This document shows positions 35,801 through 46,130 of a stretch of 64,000 nucleotides of DNA, piece after piece. The translations under genes were made by a program, and so were the position numbers. The notes under the pieces are model-generated. The model saw nothing but the letters and a program-made list of their open reading frames with translations, had not been told where the DNA came from and ran no database searches. The DNA lies in NCBI GenBank assembly GCA_949358305.1, contig OX442321.1, positions 9,821,605 through 9,885,604 of the forward strand. The letters are read 5' to 3'. This DNA is from Strigamia acuminata (Eukaryota > Arthropoda > Chilopoda > Geophilomorpha > Linotaeniidae). Position 1 is the stretch's first letter. Each line of letters opens with the position of its first letter.

Positions 35801-38655
35801 GCTGGAAAATTTGCGACATTCCTTACTTGGTTGTTCGATTCGCATGCAGAGTAAAGGAACTAGGGCGTGGCTAGTCGAAGTAAGCAGAAAGTAAAAATAG
35901 ATAGCAAAATATTCATACCGATAACATTTTCTTATTTTTTAGTATATTTTTTGCCACTGCCCACTCGTAAGCCTTAATTCTCGTGAACAAGGAGCCAGAC
36001 GCTTGGTTTATTTCCTCTACGATTTATTATCAGCTGATAAAGTGAGCAAAACGGTCGATGACTTTTTAGCTGATTGGAATGCAATTGCGTACATGTATCA
36101 AGCAGTGATCTCTTACGTTGACGCTTTAAGCCAAGGTAAAATATATAAGTTGAAGATTTTATTTGTAAAATAATGCGTTTAATTTTTACTAGATTCTGGT
36201 CACATGCTTAGCAACATGGCAGAAGTGAAGACATATTCGTACAGACGACTAATTCTCGGGTATGGCCCGAATAAGGCCAACACCGTCACCATTTTGTGGC
36301 GATCAGCCGAGAAGAAATTTCATCTCGTGTTCGGAGTGGTGGGAAACACAGAATCGGCTACGAATCCTCATTCTCTCGTTGCTCTTCAGTTGAAACAATT
36401 ATTCAATCAGCACAAGTCGTTACCACATCTCATCAAAGTAATGTTTAAAAGAAACAAAAAATTAATTTATAATTTACGTCGATTTTTCTATTTTCTGACA
36501 GCTTCTTCACGAAACCTACACTCCATTACTCTCCATCAACAAATTAACAACGATCCCCATTATCGCCGGCTTCAACAGTCGTGCTCCGCAATCAGTTTTG
36601 GATTTCGCCATCGTTCCCCACTCGCCAACCCACATTCGCATCTCATTCCGGAACCTCTACTGCCTCGATGTTCATTTCCGCAGCGAAGGTTTAGTCGCAA
36701 TCCGCGACGGCGCTTACAGTTTATTCGACAAAAGCAAAGCCATCGAAGAATTCACACCCATTCCGAGTTTGAAGGCGTTTCTCAACAAATTCGTCGACGA
36801 CTCCGCGTGCCAAACTCGCCGGCGATCCCAATCGGAAGACGACAACCCACCATCACCAGTCGCGATGGACTCGTTGGACTCCTTCATGTCGGGCCACCAA
36901 AAACCAAACTCTCCCGCCGACAGATCTCAAGAGGGCGGACTGCGATTTCATCACCCAGTCACTCCCCCATCTGGATCCAATCCACACACTCCCGCATCGC
37001 CTCACATGGGCGTCCTATCGAATGTAAACAACTTTTGTTTATTTGTAACAAATTTTTTATAATTTAATTTAATTTATTTCAATTTCCAGACTTATTCATC
37101 GTCACCTGCAGCTGCTCCTTTCCCCCTCGCGTCGCCACCATCGTTACAAGGCAACATCAATCCATCGCCATCGATGCACCACATGGGGACTCCTTCGCCC
37201 GGAACACTATTAACGGCCAACTCGCCCAGTAATCCGCTCCACGTGCCGTCACCCGGCTCGTTTCTGCCGATAGCTTCACCCTCGCCGCAAGTTCATTTAC
37301 CATCGCCCGCCGGTGGATTTATGGGTCATCCCGAAGGTGGATCGCCGTATCCGAGTTCCGGTTTATCCATGCCGTCGCCCGCCACTCAGCAGTGGCCCCG
37401 ATCGCCTTCAATGCCCCGGCCGTCGCCCGGCGGTCGGAATTTAAGCACGGTGCAGTCGCCGGGGAGCCATCCGGCTTTGCATAGTCCTCAGGGGGAGCAT
37501 AAAGGGTTAGTTATGAGTCAAACGTTAACACATTTGTCTCGAATATTGCCACAACGTTCGTGGGCGGCGGCGACGCCTACTTTATTGACTCACGGTGCGT
37601 TTGATGTGCTCTGCACGCCCGCGCCGATTCTCAACGTTCCGCCAATGCCCGGGATGAGCGTTTGCTCGCCTCTCGAGAGATTCATGAGTTGTGTTTATCT
37701 GCGGAGAAGTTTACAACGGTTAATTCAAAATGAAGATAATGTATGGTTTTGCTTTTGGTTTTGGTTTTATTTATTTATTTACATTTTTTACAATTGTTTT
37801 TGCAGTTGCAGTCGATCCCGTGCAATGAACCTGGGGTGGTTATTTTCAAAGTGGAGAATTTTCATTGCCGCGTTAGCCAGAATTCGAATCATTTGCAAAC
37901 ATTGTACTTGAAAATTACACCGACTCCGGAGCACAAAGATCATTGGTCGCCAGAAGAATTCCAAATTTTGGAACGATTTTTTGACAACAGAGTGAGTTTG
38001 ACTATTTTAGTTACACACACAAAATGTTATTTTATTTTTCTAAATATTTATTATGTAATTGCAGGTGGTGTGTAATCCATACAAACCCAGTGCTATGTTA
38101 GCTTTTGTTCGCATGTTGACCTCACCGCCGCGCATTTTGAAGGACTTTATTCAAATTATGCGTTTTGAATTGGTAAAAATTCAAAAATACTAACTTTTCA
38201 ATTAATTAATTAATTCTATTTGAAATTTCAGTTTCCCGATCGCAACTACAAATGGCAAGTTCATTGGTGTTTAACGATCCCGCCTGCAGCGTCTGCAATA
38301 GGTCCAGTTGGGTCCGTGGGATTCGTCGTTGCCAAAACAAAATTTCTCTTCTTTGTACGTAAATTTCATTCAACGTCAATCAACACCAGTAAACGTGTTT
38401 TCATTATTTCAGCTTCAATTGACTCGGCAAATGTACGCGGGTGCCGAACCATTAACTTTAGTTTTACCTTTAGTCCACGACATCATGAATAACACTACGC
38501 AGTTGGCCGAGCGCCCCGACGTCACACCGCCTCCGCCTAATCCAGTTATAGCGGCCGCTCTTAAGCGCTTTTCAGAATTCAATCAAAATCCCAGTGAATG
38601 CACCATCGCCACGTCAGTCAGGGAATTATTGTCGAATTTGGTAATTCCGCATTAA
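32898..38655 (+). CDS. MED14: Mediator complex subunit 14
   Basis: MED14 is the backbone subunit linking head, middle and tail of Mediator, the nuclear coactivator of RNA polymerase II. Twenty-one exons: 32898-33079, 33150-33282, 33408-33581, 33643-33775, 33845-34081, 34140-34269, 34336-34483, 34541-34652, 34704-34829, 34898-35142, 35200-35395, 35461-35621, 35691-35879, 35943-36135, 36193-36437, 36502-37023, 37090-37740, 37806-37991, 38065-38172, 38232-38354, 38413-38655. The CDS is 4437 nt, 1478 aa (human about 1454). Diagnostic stretches: [108 protein letters not shown] and CSPLERF. Exons 16-17 encode a Ser/Pro-rich disordered linker between conserved halves. Start: first in-frame ATG, followed by a short Pro-containing N-terminus as in the family. 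Most introns are 55-75 nt. Confidence 0.97.
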
Positions 38656-38811
38656 TGGAAATGATATTTTAAATAAAGCAAACTTTATTAAAAATTATTA
38701 ATCGTTTTTTTCTTCTCATTTTTACTAATTATAAAAATTTAAATATTTGGTAACTTAATTTGTACACACAAATGATGAAAATATACTCCACAGAAAAACA
38801 GGTACTAGAAA
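38654..38811 (+). repeat. 158-bp direct repeat, copy 1 (MED14 side)
   Basis: This block, starting at the MED14 stop codon, recurs at 42876-43033, 4222 bp away. I count about seven to eight differences, nearly all transitions; the last ~80 bp are identical. It contains the poly(A) region of MED14. Removing one copy plus the insert would leave a ~177-bp spacer between the MED14 and RagA stop codons. Confidence 0.93.
38672..38689. promoter_or_regulatory. Bidirectional poly(A) signal (MED14 side)
   Basis: AATAAA on the plus strand (38672-38677) and TTTATT (AATAAA on the minus strand, 38684-38689) are separated by six bases. This arrangement suits two convergent genes sharing one terminator. Here the plus-strand signal, 16 nt after the MED14 stop, is intact. 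Confidence 0.75.
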
Positions 38812-38971
38812 TTTGAATTTGTAAATATCGTTGTATTTAATTGTTTTTAATGTTTCAGCTTCTTTTCACTAGGTGGAAACAGTGTGGCAGGAAGTTGCTA
38901 CACTTCTAGAGATTTCCATGGATTTTAATTGGCTATGTTAATTAGTCGCTCGGTTTTGCTCATTACATAGA

Positions 38972-38980
38972 TATAAAATA
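38972..38980 (+). promoter_or_regulatory. TATA box of the candidate transcript in the insert
   Basis: TATAAAATA, with an initiator-like TTCAGCA whose A (38999) lies 27 nt downstream. This is the spacing expected of an arthropod TATA-Inr core promoter. Confidence 0.45.
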
Positions 38981-38998
38981 TACCTGTGCTCATTCTTC

Positions 38999-39605
38999 AG
39001 CACGGTCGGTGGGAGGATAGGCGCCCCGATTTTAGGTGAGTTTGGCTTTATTTCACGTTAGGCTTTTCTACAGTTCTTGTATAATTTTTAGCGTTTTCGT
39101 TCCTTTGACAGCTATGCAGGCAATTTTATTTAATAATAAGTATTTTTAAGGTTTAGCAGTTTTATTCAAAGAATTTTAAGTGTTGTTTAAGAAACTAACG
39201 GGTTACAGGTATTCTTTTTAAGTTCAACGTTTGTTTGCTTGCGTTAACGAACGGAGGACTGTGAATGGTTTTAGTATCGCTATTTGTTGTATGTTAATGT
39301 TTAGTTGTTTTTAGCGGTTTAATTCGAAGCATTATCAATTTAGTTTAAGCTCGTTATTTATGTAAGTTATTACTTTGTTTCTTTTCAGGTTTAACGCATG
39401 GTTTCCAGCGAAAACGGACGAAAGGCTCTGGGAACTACTGACGAGTGTGGACTCCAGTTTCGCTATTTAGTGTTAATATTTTTCTTTTAAGTTGTAATAT
39501 TTTATGTAATTTGTTGCATATTTTTGTATATGTTTAGTTATTACATTTTGTGTAATTTTGAAAACAAAATTATACAAAATTAATAAATCATACACTATTT
39601 TCGAA
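38999..39605 (+). ncRNA. Candidate two-exon transcript of unknown function
   Basis: Inferred unit: exon 1 38999-39035, ending TTTTAG|GTGAGT; an intron with a strong acceptor CTTTTCAG at 39381-39388; exon 2 from 39389 to just after AATAAA at 39582-39587. TATA box, initiator, donor, acceptor and poly(A) signal are all in the right order and spacing. Exon 2 has only a 30-codon frame from the ATG at 39398, with a hydrophobic end, so it is either non-coding or a very small protein gene. No family was recognised. Confidence 0.35.
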
Positions 39606-39779
39606 TAAAATTTGTTTTATAAACTTCTCTGCTTTTTATTATTTAAATATAGAAACAAATAAAATGGGAAATCTGTATACCCACCCCCCATCCCCTTTTT
39701 GCTCTAAGTCCAAACCTATAAAAATTTGGCAGCGATTCGCCTCTTTGGACTTAGAATATTTTGACGAAATGACATAGCT

Positions 39780-40034
39780 TATACGAAATGAAAACTTTAT
39801 TGAAATAAAAATATACTTTATACACAAAAATATTCACAAATTTTTCCTTAAAAGGAAAATTAATGGCAAATAAAACATTGAACCGGGTTATAACGGATCA
39901 TTTAATGGATTGTCTCAGGTAAATCTCCCCCTTGAGACTCCACCGTTTTACCCACACGGGGACCCTGAGTATGCCACTTTCTGGGTCCCCAAAAAGATAT
40001 CCCACGATGTCTTCCTAGTGATGAAGGTTTTAAC
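39780..40034 (-). other. Exon-like block with two stem-loops (minus strand)
   Basis: Read on the minus strand it begins after an acceptor-like TTTATGTTTAG, contains frames of 28 and about 44 codons, and ends near AATAAA (plus-strand TTTATT at 39796-39801). It contains two inverted repeats: GGGGACCC (39958-39965) with GGGTCCCC (39983-39990), a perfect 8-bp stem with a 17-base loop; and GTCTCA (39912-39917) with TGAGAC (39933-39938). It is richer in GC than its surroundings. It could be the last exon of a minus-strand transcript or part of a structured RNA. I do not recognise it as a known snRNA. Confidence 0.35.
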
Positions 40035-40119
40035 CTAAACATAAAAAAATTAACATGTAAATAACAATACAAAAAAGTATACATGACTACAAACAATCAT
40101 ACAAAAATGAGGTAAAATA

Positions 40120-40435
40120 TGAGTAAAAGTAATAATTATATAAAAATATGATGTAAAATATGATTTAAAATATGAGTAAAAATAATAATTATGTAAAAAT
40201 AATTATTCTACAAAAATACGAGGTAAAATATGAGTAAAAAAAATAATTATACAAAAATACGAATATGAGTAAAAAAAATAATTATACAAAAATACGAATA
40301 TGAGTAAAAAAAATAATTATACAAAAATACGAATATGAGTAAAAAAAATAATTATACAAAAATACGAATATGAGTAAAAAAAATAATTATACAAAAATAC
40401 GAATATGAGTAAAAATAATAATTACACAAAAATAG
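40120..40435. repeat. 35-bp tandem repeat
   Basis: Degenerate units followed by about five near-perfect copies, with GAATATGAGT at 40261, 40296, 40331, 40366 and 40401. The unit is AT-rich (TTATACAAAAATAC plus AAAAAAAATAA). Confidence 0.9.
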
Positions 40436-41720
40436 TTTGAGATTAAAATAATACTATTAGCTGTCTACAGCTCACTGTTATTCGTCTGCGGTATTGGGGC
40501 CATGATTAAACCTCGTCCAAGATTAAACCTATTAAAAAAAACTAAAGAAAATAATAAAAACCGAAGTTGTAATAAATTTCGATAAAATATTAAATACCGT
40601 AGCTAAAACTAAAGAAAATAAGTAAATACCTGTATGCTCACGCCTTGACTGTGATATTTAACAGGATATACAATTGTGAATAACACTGTAGAAATTAATA
40701 AAATTTAAGCGCAAATAAATTGTATCAACATGCACCAAAACGTCTAATAATTAATTGCGCAATATAAAAGAAGAAATTAAGAAAATGTCTAATTACAGCT
40801 AAAAACTAAAAGCTAAAAACTTCGAGTAAAACTTACCTCAGACGCCGAATGCTTCTTCTGCAAGCAAAAAAAACTAATGAAAATTTTAGCAAAAGACAAA
40901 AATGCAAAACTGAAAATTCCTCGTCATCTAATTTGAATAACCAATGAAAGCCCACAGAAATTTCGAGAAGATACGTCAGCTTGCCGTATGCTGTCATCTG
41001 ATGCTAAAAATTACAAACAAAAATCTCTTAAAGTGTTGCTAAGCAACGCAGTTTCAACGTATCATTTAATATTAACTGAAATGCTCACTAAACTGACGTA
41101 AGTCTAAATATAACATAAAAGCCACTAAAATTGGCAACTCAAATACGAAATAATTCGCTTTTTATCTGAATTATTTATGATATAGTTAAACTTAAAATTG
41201 TTATATCATTTTAATTACATTTTTGAGGAGAAGTGAACAAGTTAATGCAACAAAAAAGCGTTTTATAAGATTTAATGATTTATTTAATGATTTAAATAGT
41301 TACCATATGCATTGCGCCTAAAATCATGCATACTCAGGTCGTTGATGTACAAACCAACTTCGATCATCTTGCATCCTAAACGAGTCAAGAAAAAAAAAGA
41401 AGAAATTGTGACAAATCTCGATCTTTCCAACATAAGCTTACGTGGGTGTTCCTATATTTTTGACAACTGTTCCAACCACCACTTAAACGATTCTCACCAT
41501 CAACGATCAATTTCCAAAACATTTTTTCCAACACCAAGCATTACTTCAACAACTCGCAACAACAACAACAACCATTAATACCATTAATACCGTATGCAGT
41601 TACTATTGAATCCACTTAACAACAAACCAACGTAACTCCAAACCGTAACTCCAAAGTGGCGTCGAATAGTGTATCCCAATAATACATAAATTGACGTAAT
41701 TTAGGCATGAAATGATGAAA

Positions 41721-42070
41721 TGATCAATTTTTTGGGTAAAAAATGAATTTTTTGGGTAAAAAATGAATTTTTTGGGTAAAAAATGAATTTTTTGGGTAAA
41801 AAATGAATTTTTTGGGTAAAAAATGAATTTTTTGGATAAAAAATGAATTTTTTGGGTAAAAAATGAATTTTTTGGGTAAAAAATGAATTTTTTGGGTAAA
41901 AAATGAATTTTTTGGGTAAAAAATGAATTTTTTGGGTAAAAAATGAATTTTTTGGGTAAAAAATGAATATTTTGGGTAAAAAATGAATTTTTTGGGTAAA
42001 AAATGAGTTTTTTGGGTAAAAAATGAATTTTTTGGGTAAAAAATGAATTTTTTGGCCAAAAATGAATTTT
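41721..42070. repeat. 20-bp minisatellite
   Basis: About 17 copies of a 20-bp unit, TTTTTTGGGTAAAAAATGAA, with only a handful of substitutions. Because the period is not a multiple of three and the unit lacks stops in one minus-strand register, it creates a 111-codon frame repeating KKFIFYPKNSFFTQK-like peptides. I regard that frame as an artefact of the repeat. Confidence 0.95.
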
Positions 42071-42074
42071 TTTA

Positions 42075-42618
42075 AAAATTCATTGTACCGGTACTCTTTT
42101 TGTGTGCATAATCATTCTCCAATTTTTCAGTGGGGAGGTTATTTTTCACAATCAACCTTGCTCTAGCTTCTAATGCTGCTGGATTAACGTTGGGAAACTA
42201 AGAAAATTTCATTTATGATTTTAGTTTATAAAAAAAATTAACTGAAAAAAAATCTTTAATACTTTTTCCCTTTGTAGTTTCTTCCATCCTTTAACTCTTA
42301 CATCTTTCCTTTCTTTTCGTTGGTGGTAATCTTGGGTAAGAATCCAAGTGTGCTCTCTCGCTGTGTTAGAATAATATTGCGTTGGATCGATAAATGTTTT
42401 TTGATTATTTGCTGGAATTAAGTTTTCAGTTGTTGTACTTTGATCAGAACTATAGTTTTTAATTTAAAAAAACAATCTTTAATACTTACGTTATTCTTTT
42501 GAATCACTTCCCAGCTCTGTTTTCTACTAACTCTATCATTCTTTCGATGGTTGAACTTGTGCATTACTAGCAATCCATTCTCTTGTGGCGAATACTGATG
42601 GTTGCTGATCGTTCGCAA
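42075..42618 (-). pseudogene. Decayed gene remnant, possibly FLYWCH-like
   Basis: Three coding-like blocks on the minus strand with plausible splice sites: 42618-42490 (donor AAC|GTAAGT), 42411-42263 (acceptor TTCCAG) and 42197 to about 42075 (acceptor TTCTTAG). Blocks two and three are in phase and read smoothly (YYSNTAREHTWILTQDYH; NVNPAALEARARL) to a stop at the minisatellite edge. Block one (ENGLLVMHKFNHRKN... SRKQSW) recalls the first half of FLYWCH zinc fingers (LLV-x-F/Y-xRKN...W), but the expected Cys after Trp is absent and its phase does not match block two. So this is a broken or misread gene, and the family call is tentative. Confidence 0.35.
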
Positions 42619-42875
42619 TCAGATCCACCGTTACAGATCTGAGACAAACATTAGTTTGAATATTGGGGAATGCGAAGAATTCTTCAAGTTCATGTGTGCA
42701 TTCTTGCCACCTGGCCAGAACTGGCCACGTAACAATTGTTGTGATGATTCCTCGGCCCGCCCGGACACTCAACCAGTTGATGCTGCTCGTTTACACGTAC
42801 CCAGAACCCGGTTTCATTAATAAACATAGTCATGTCCAATATCACTGTAAGTTCGTATTAGGTAGAATCGTCACA

Positions 42876-43033
42876 AATGGAAACGATATTTTAAGTAAAG
42901 CAAACTTTATTAAACATCATTAGTCGTTTTTTTCTTCTCGTTTTTACTAATTATGAAAATTTAAATATTTGGTAACTTAATTTGTACACACAAATGATGA
43001 AAATATACTCCACAGAAAAACAGGTACTAGAAA
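42876..43033 (-). repeat. 158-bp direct repeat, copy 2 (RagA side)
   Basis: Second copy of the MED14/RagA intergenic block, ending 22 bp from the RagA stop codon. The minus-strand AATAAA (42906-42911) that serves RagA is kept. The plus-strand signal reads AGTAAA (42894-42899) instead of AATAAA. Confidence 0.93.
42906..42911 (-). promoter_or_regulatory. Poly(A) signal of RagA
   Basis: AATAAA on the minus strand, about 145 nt past the RagA stop codon, inside repeat copy 2. Confidence 0.7.
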
Positions 43034-43054
43034 ATTAGGACTTGATCGACTCCG

Positions 43055-44399
<1,345 letters not shown>

Positions 44400-44908
44400 T
44401 TCAATGTTTGTTCGAATGTTCTTATTTTACTATAAGTAAGTTAACGAGCAAATAAATGCACCGAGAGCAAGCAAGTGACTCAAGCAAGTGACTAAAAGTG
44501 ACTAAAAGTTAACTTGCTTCTATATATTTTCTAAGTTACAACTAAATCGTGGTCTCCATATCAGTCACATGCTTTCGTAATGCTCGCGCCGTCTATCGTT
44601 GGCGAGTGCAATTATGGGCAAAAGTGTCTTTAAAATTGGTTTAATACTTGAAATCTGAAAGGATCGGAGCAATAATTCGTTTTTATTAGTGTTTTTAATA
44701 TTTTAGAAATTAGGGAATATTTGTTTGTTTAAAATTTTGCGAATTACAAATCGCGTTTTAAGTTTTTTTTCACGAACTGTACTCTGGTCCGAGAGTAATC
44801 TCACAAAGAGGGCGATCGAGCGATAGAGCCAAAAGCGGTCGAAATTTTCGCGTCGTTAGTCGAAAAAATTTGGTCATTTGTGAATCATTCGTGATAAAGA
44901 GAAGAGAG
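44400..44908. promoter_or_regulatory. Divergent promoter region between RagA and the SDR gene
   Basis: The 509 bp between two start codons pointing away from each other must contain both 5' UTRs and both promoters. It includes a short imperfect repeat, AAGCAAGTGACT (44470-44500), beside GTTAACTTGCTT that can pair with it. No clear TATA box was recognised. Confidence 0.5.
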
Positions 44909-46098
44909 ATGGCCTCCGTGAATGATAGCCAAGGTGAGTTCAAAGTCGAATAGACTGGAATTTCTCTCACGGTTTGCAACCGTTGCTGCGATTCTAGAGG
45001 CGCATGAAAGCCGACCTGCAGGGGGTGCTTTCAGCTTTATACGAGAGCCTCGAAACTACAAAATTAATTTTGAATAACGCTAAAATCCACGCTCAAACGC
45101 TTTATATGCTAAGAAAAAAATCACGTGCAGTCGTACACCATGTTAAAACACAAATATCCTCATAATTAACGTAAATTATAATCTTAAATTAAGTTTTTTT
45201 ATTCAAATTATTAGAGAAAAGGCAAAAAAATGTGTAAAAATGAGCAAAAACTTGTGAAAAAATGGAATTTTTGAAGTAGTTAATATGGTTTTAGCCGTAG
45301 GTTTCTTCTATAATAGAAAGGTGGAGCCAGATAGTCTGGGAGACCGATATTTTCCCAAATGAATCATCAGGTTATTAGTCAAATATTCGATTTCAAGGGG
45401 TAAAAATCTAACGAAACACTATATTATGTGAAAAACCTATGTGTCTGTTTGATATTTTAAAAAGCTATAAAAAAATTGCGACTTAAATCGTTTTTTAAAC
45501 TTGAAAAATAGCGTTTATCGGAGTTGAATTTAGCAAAAATGAAGGTAGAAACGTGGAAAGTAAAATTAAACAGTTTTTTCGACATTTTATTGGTTAAATT
45601 TGCGTAAGCGAGGTGAAACAGGTAGAAATGAATGTGAGCAACTGCGCCGCGCCGCGCCCAGTTTTCAGCTTTTCTCCCATGTCCGCCATTGCACGGTCGG
45701 AAATCAATATTTCCAAGTTCGTTCACACACAGCAGCTTCCATTTCTTATACAGGGAGCCCGGCAGCCGGAATTCGTGTCTGGAACTGATTTATTGTTTTT
45801 CCTCAATTTGTATTGTAATTTTTTCTTTATTTTTATTTAAAAAAAAAAATGTTTAGTTGTCTTGGTTACCGGCGCATCTGGCTTTGTGGGTTCGCACATC
45901 GTCAAGTTAATTCAGGAAGAAGGATACAAGGTACGAGCTGCAGTTAACACACTCGAAAGTGAAGAGAAGTATCAGTGGCTTAAGGAGTTATGTCCGGAAC
46001 CGGCTCACCCACTCGAGTTGGTTGAAGCTGACATCATGAAACCCGACTCGTGGGCCAGGTAAATAAAAATTTAATTTTTTTAAAGTGGATTGCGAATT

Positions 46099-46130
<32 letters not shown>

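Larger units (their letters stand above)
38812..42875. other. 4.06-kb insert between the two copies of the MED14/RagA terminator
   Basis: Sequence lying between the duplicated 158-bp blocks. It holds a possible spliced transcript (38999-39605), a minus-strand exon-like block with hairpins (39780-40034), 35-bp and 20-bp tandem repeats, and a minus-strand decayed gene (42075-42618). No transposase, reverse transcriptase, terminal inverted repeats or long terminal repeats were recognised, apart from the flanking direct repeats themselves. From 40440 to 41700 it is AT-rich with short exon-like patches on the minus strand (for example GCTTGCAG|AAGAAGCATT near 40862, bounded by GAG|GTAAGT). Confidence 0.6.

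Noticed and set aside
38999-39035. Spliced-leader RNA gene (short leader followed by a donor)
   Set aside because: A TATA-Inr promoter, a matching downstream acceptor and AATAAA suggest an ordinary two-exon transcript; no Sm site or repeat array was seen.
39958-39990. snRNA or tRNA gene at the hairpin
   Set aside because: No match to remembered U1, U2, U4, U5, U6 or U12 5' ends and no tRNA A/B boxes.
41724-42059. 111-codon minus-strand frame with a repeating Phe/Lys/Pro peptide
   Set aside because: It is the read-through of a 20-bp minisatellite; there is no start context, splice support or family.
38654-43033. LTR retrotransposon bounded by 158-bp LTRs
   Set aside because: The repeat is the MED14/RagA 3' intergenic sequence with their poly(A) signals, lacks TG...CA ends and short target duplications, and no reverse transcriptase, gag or integrase lies between.
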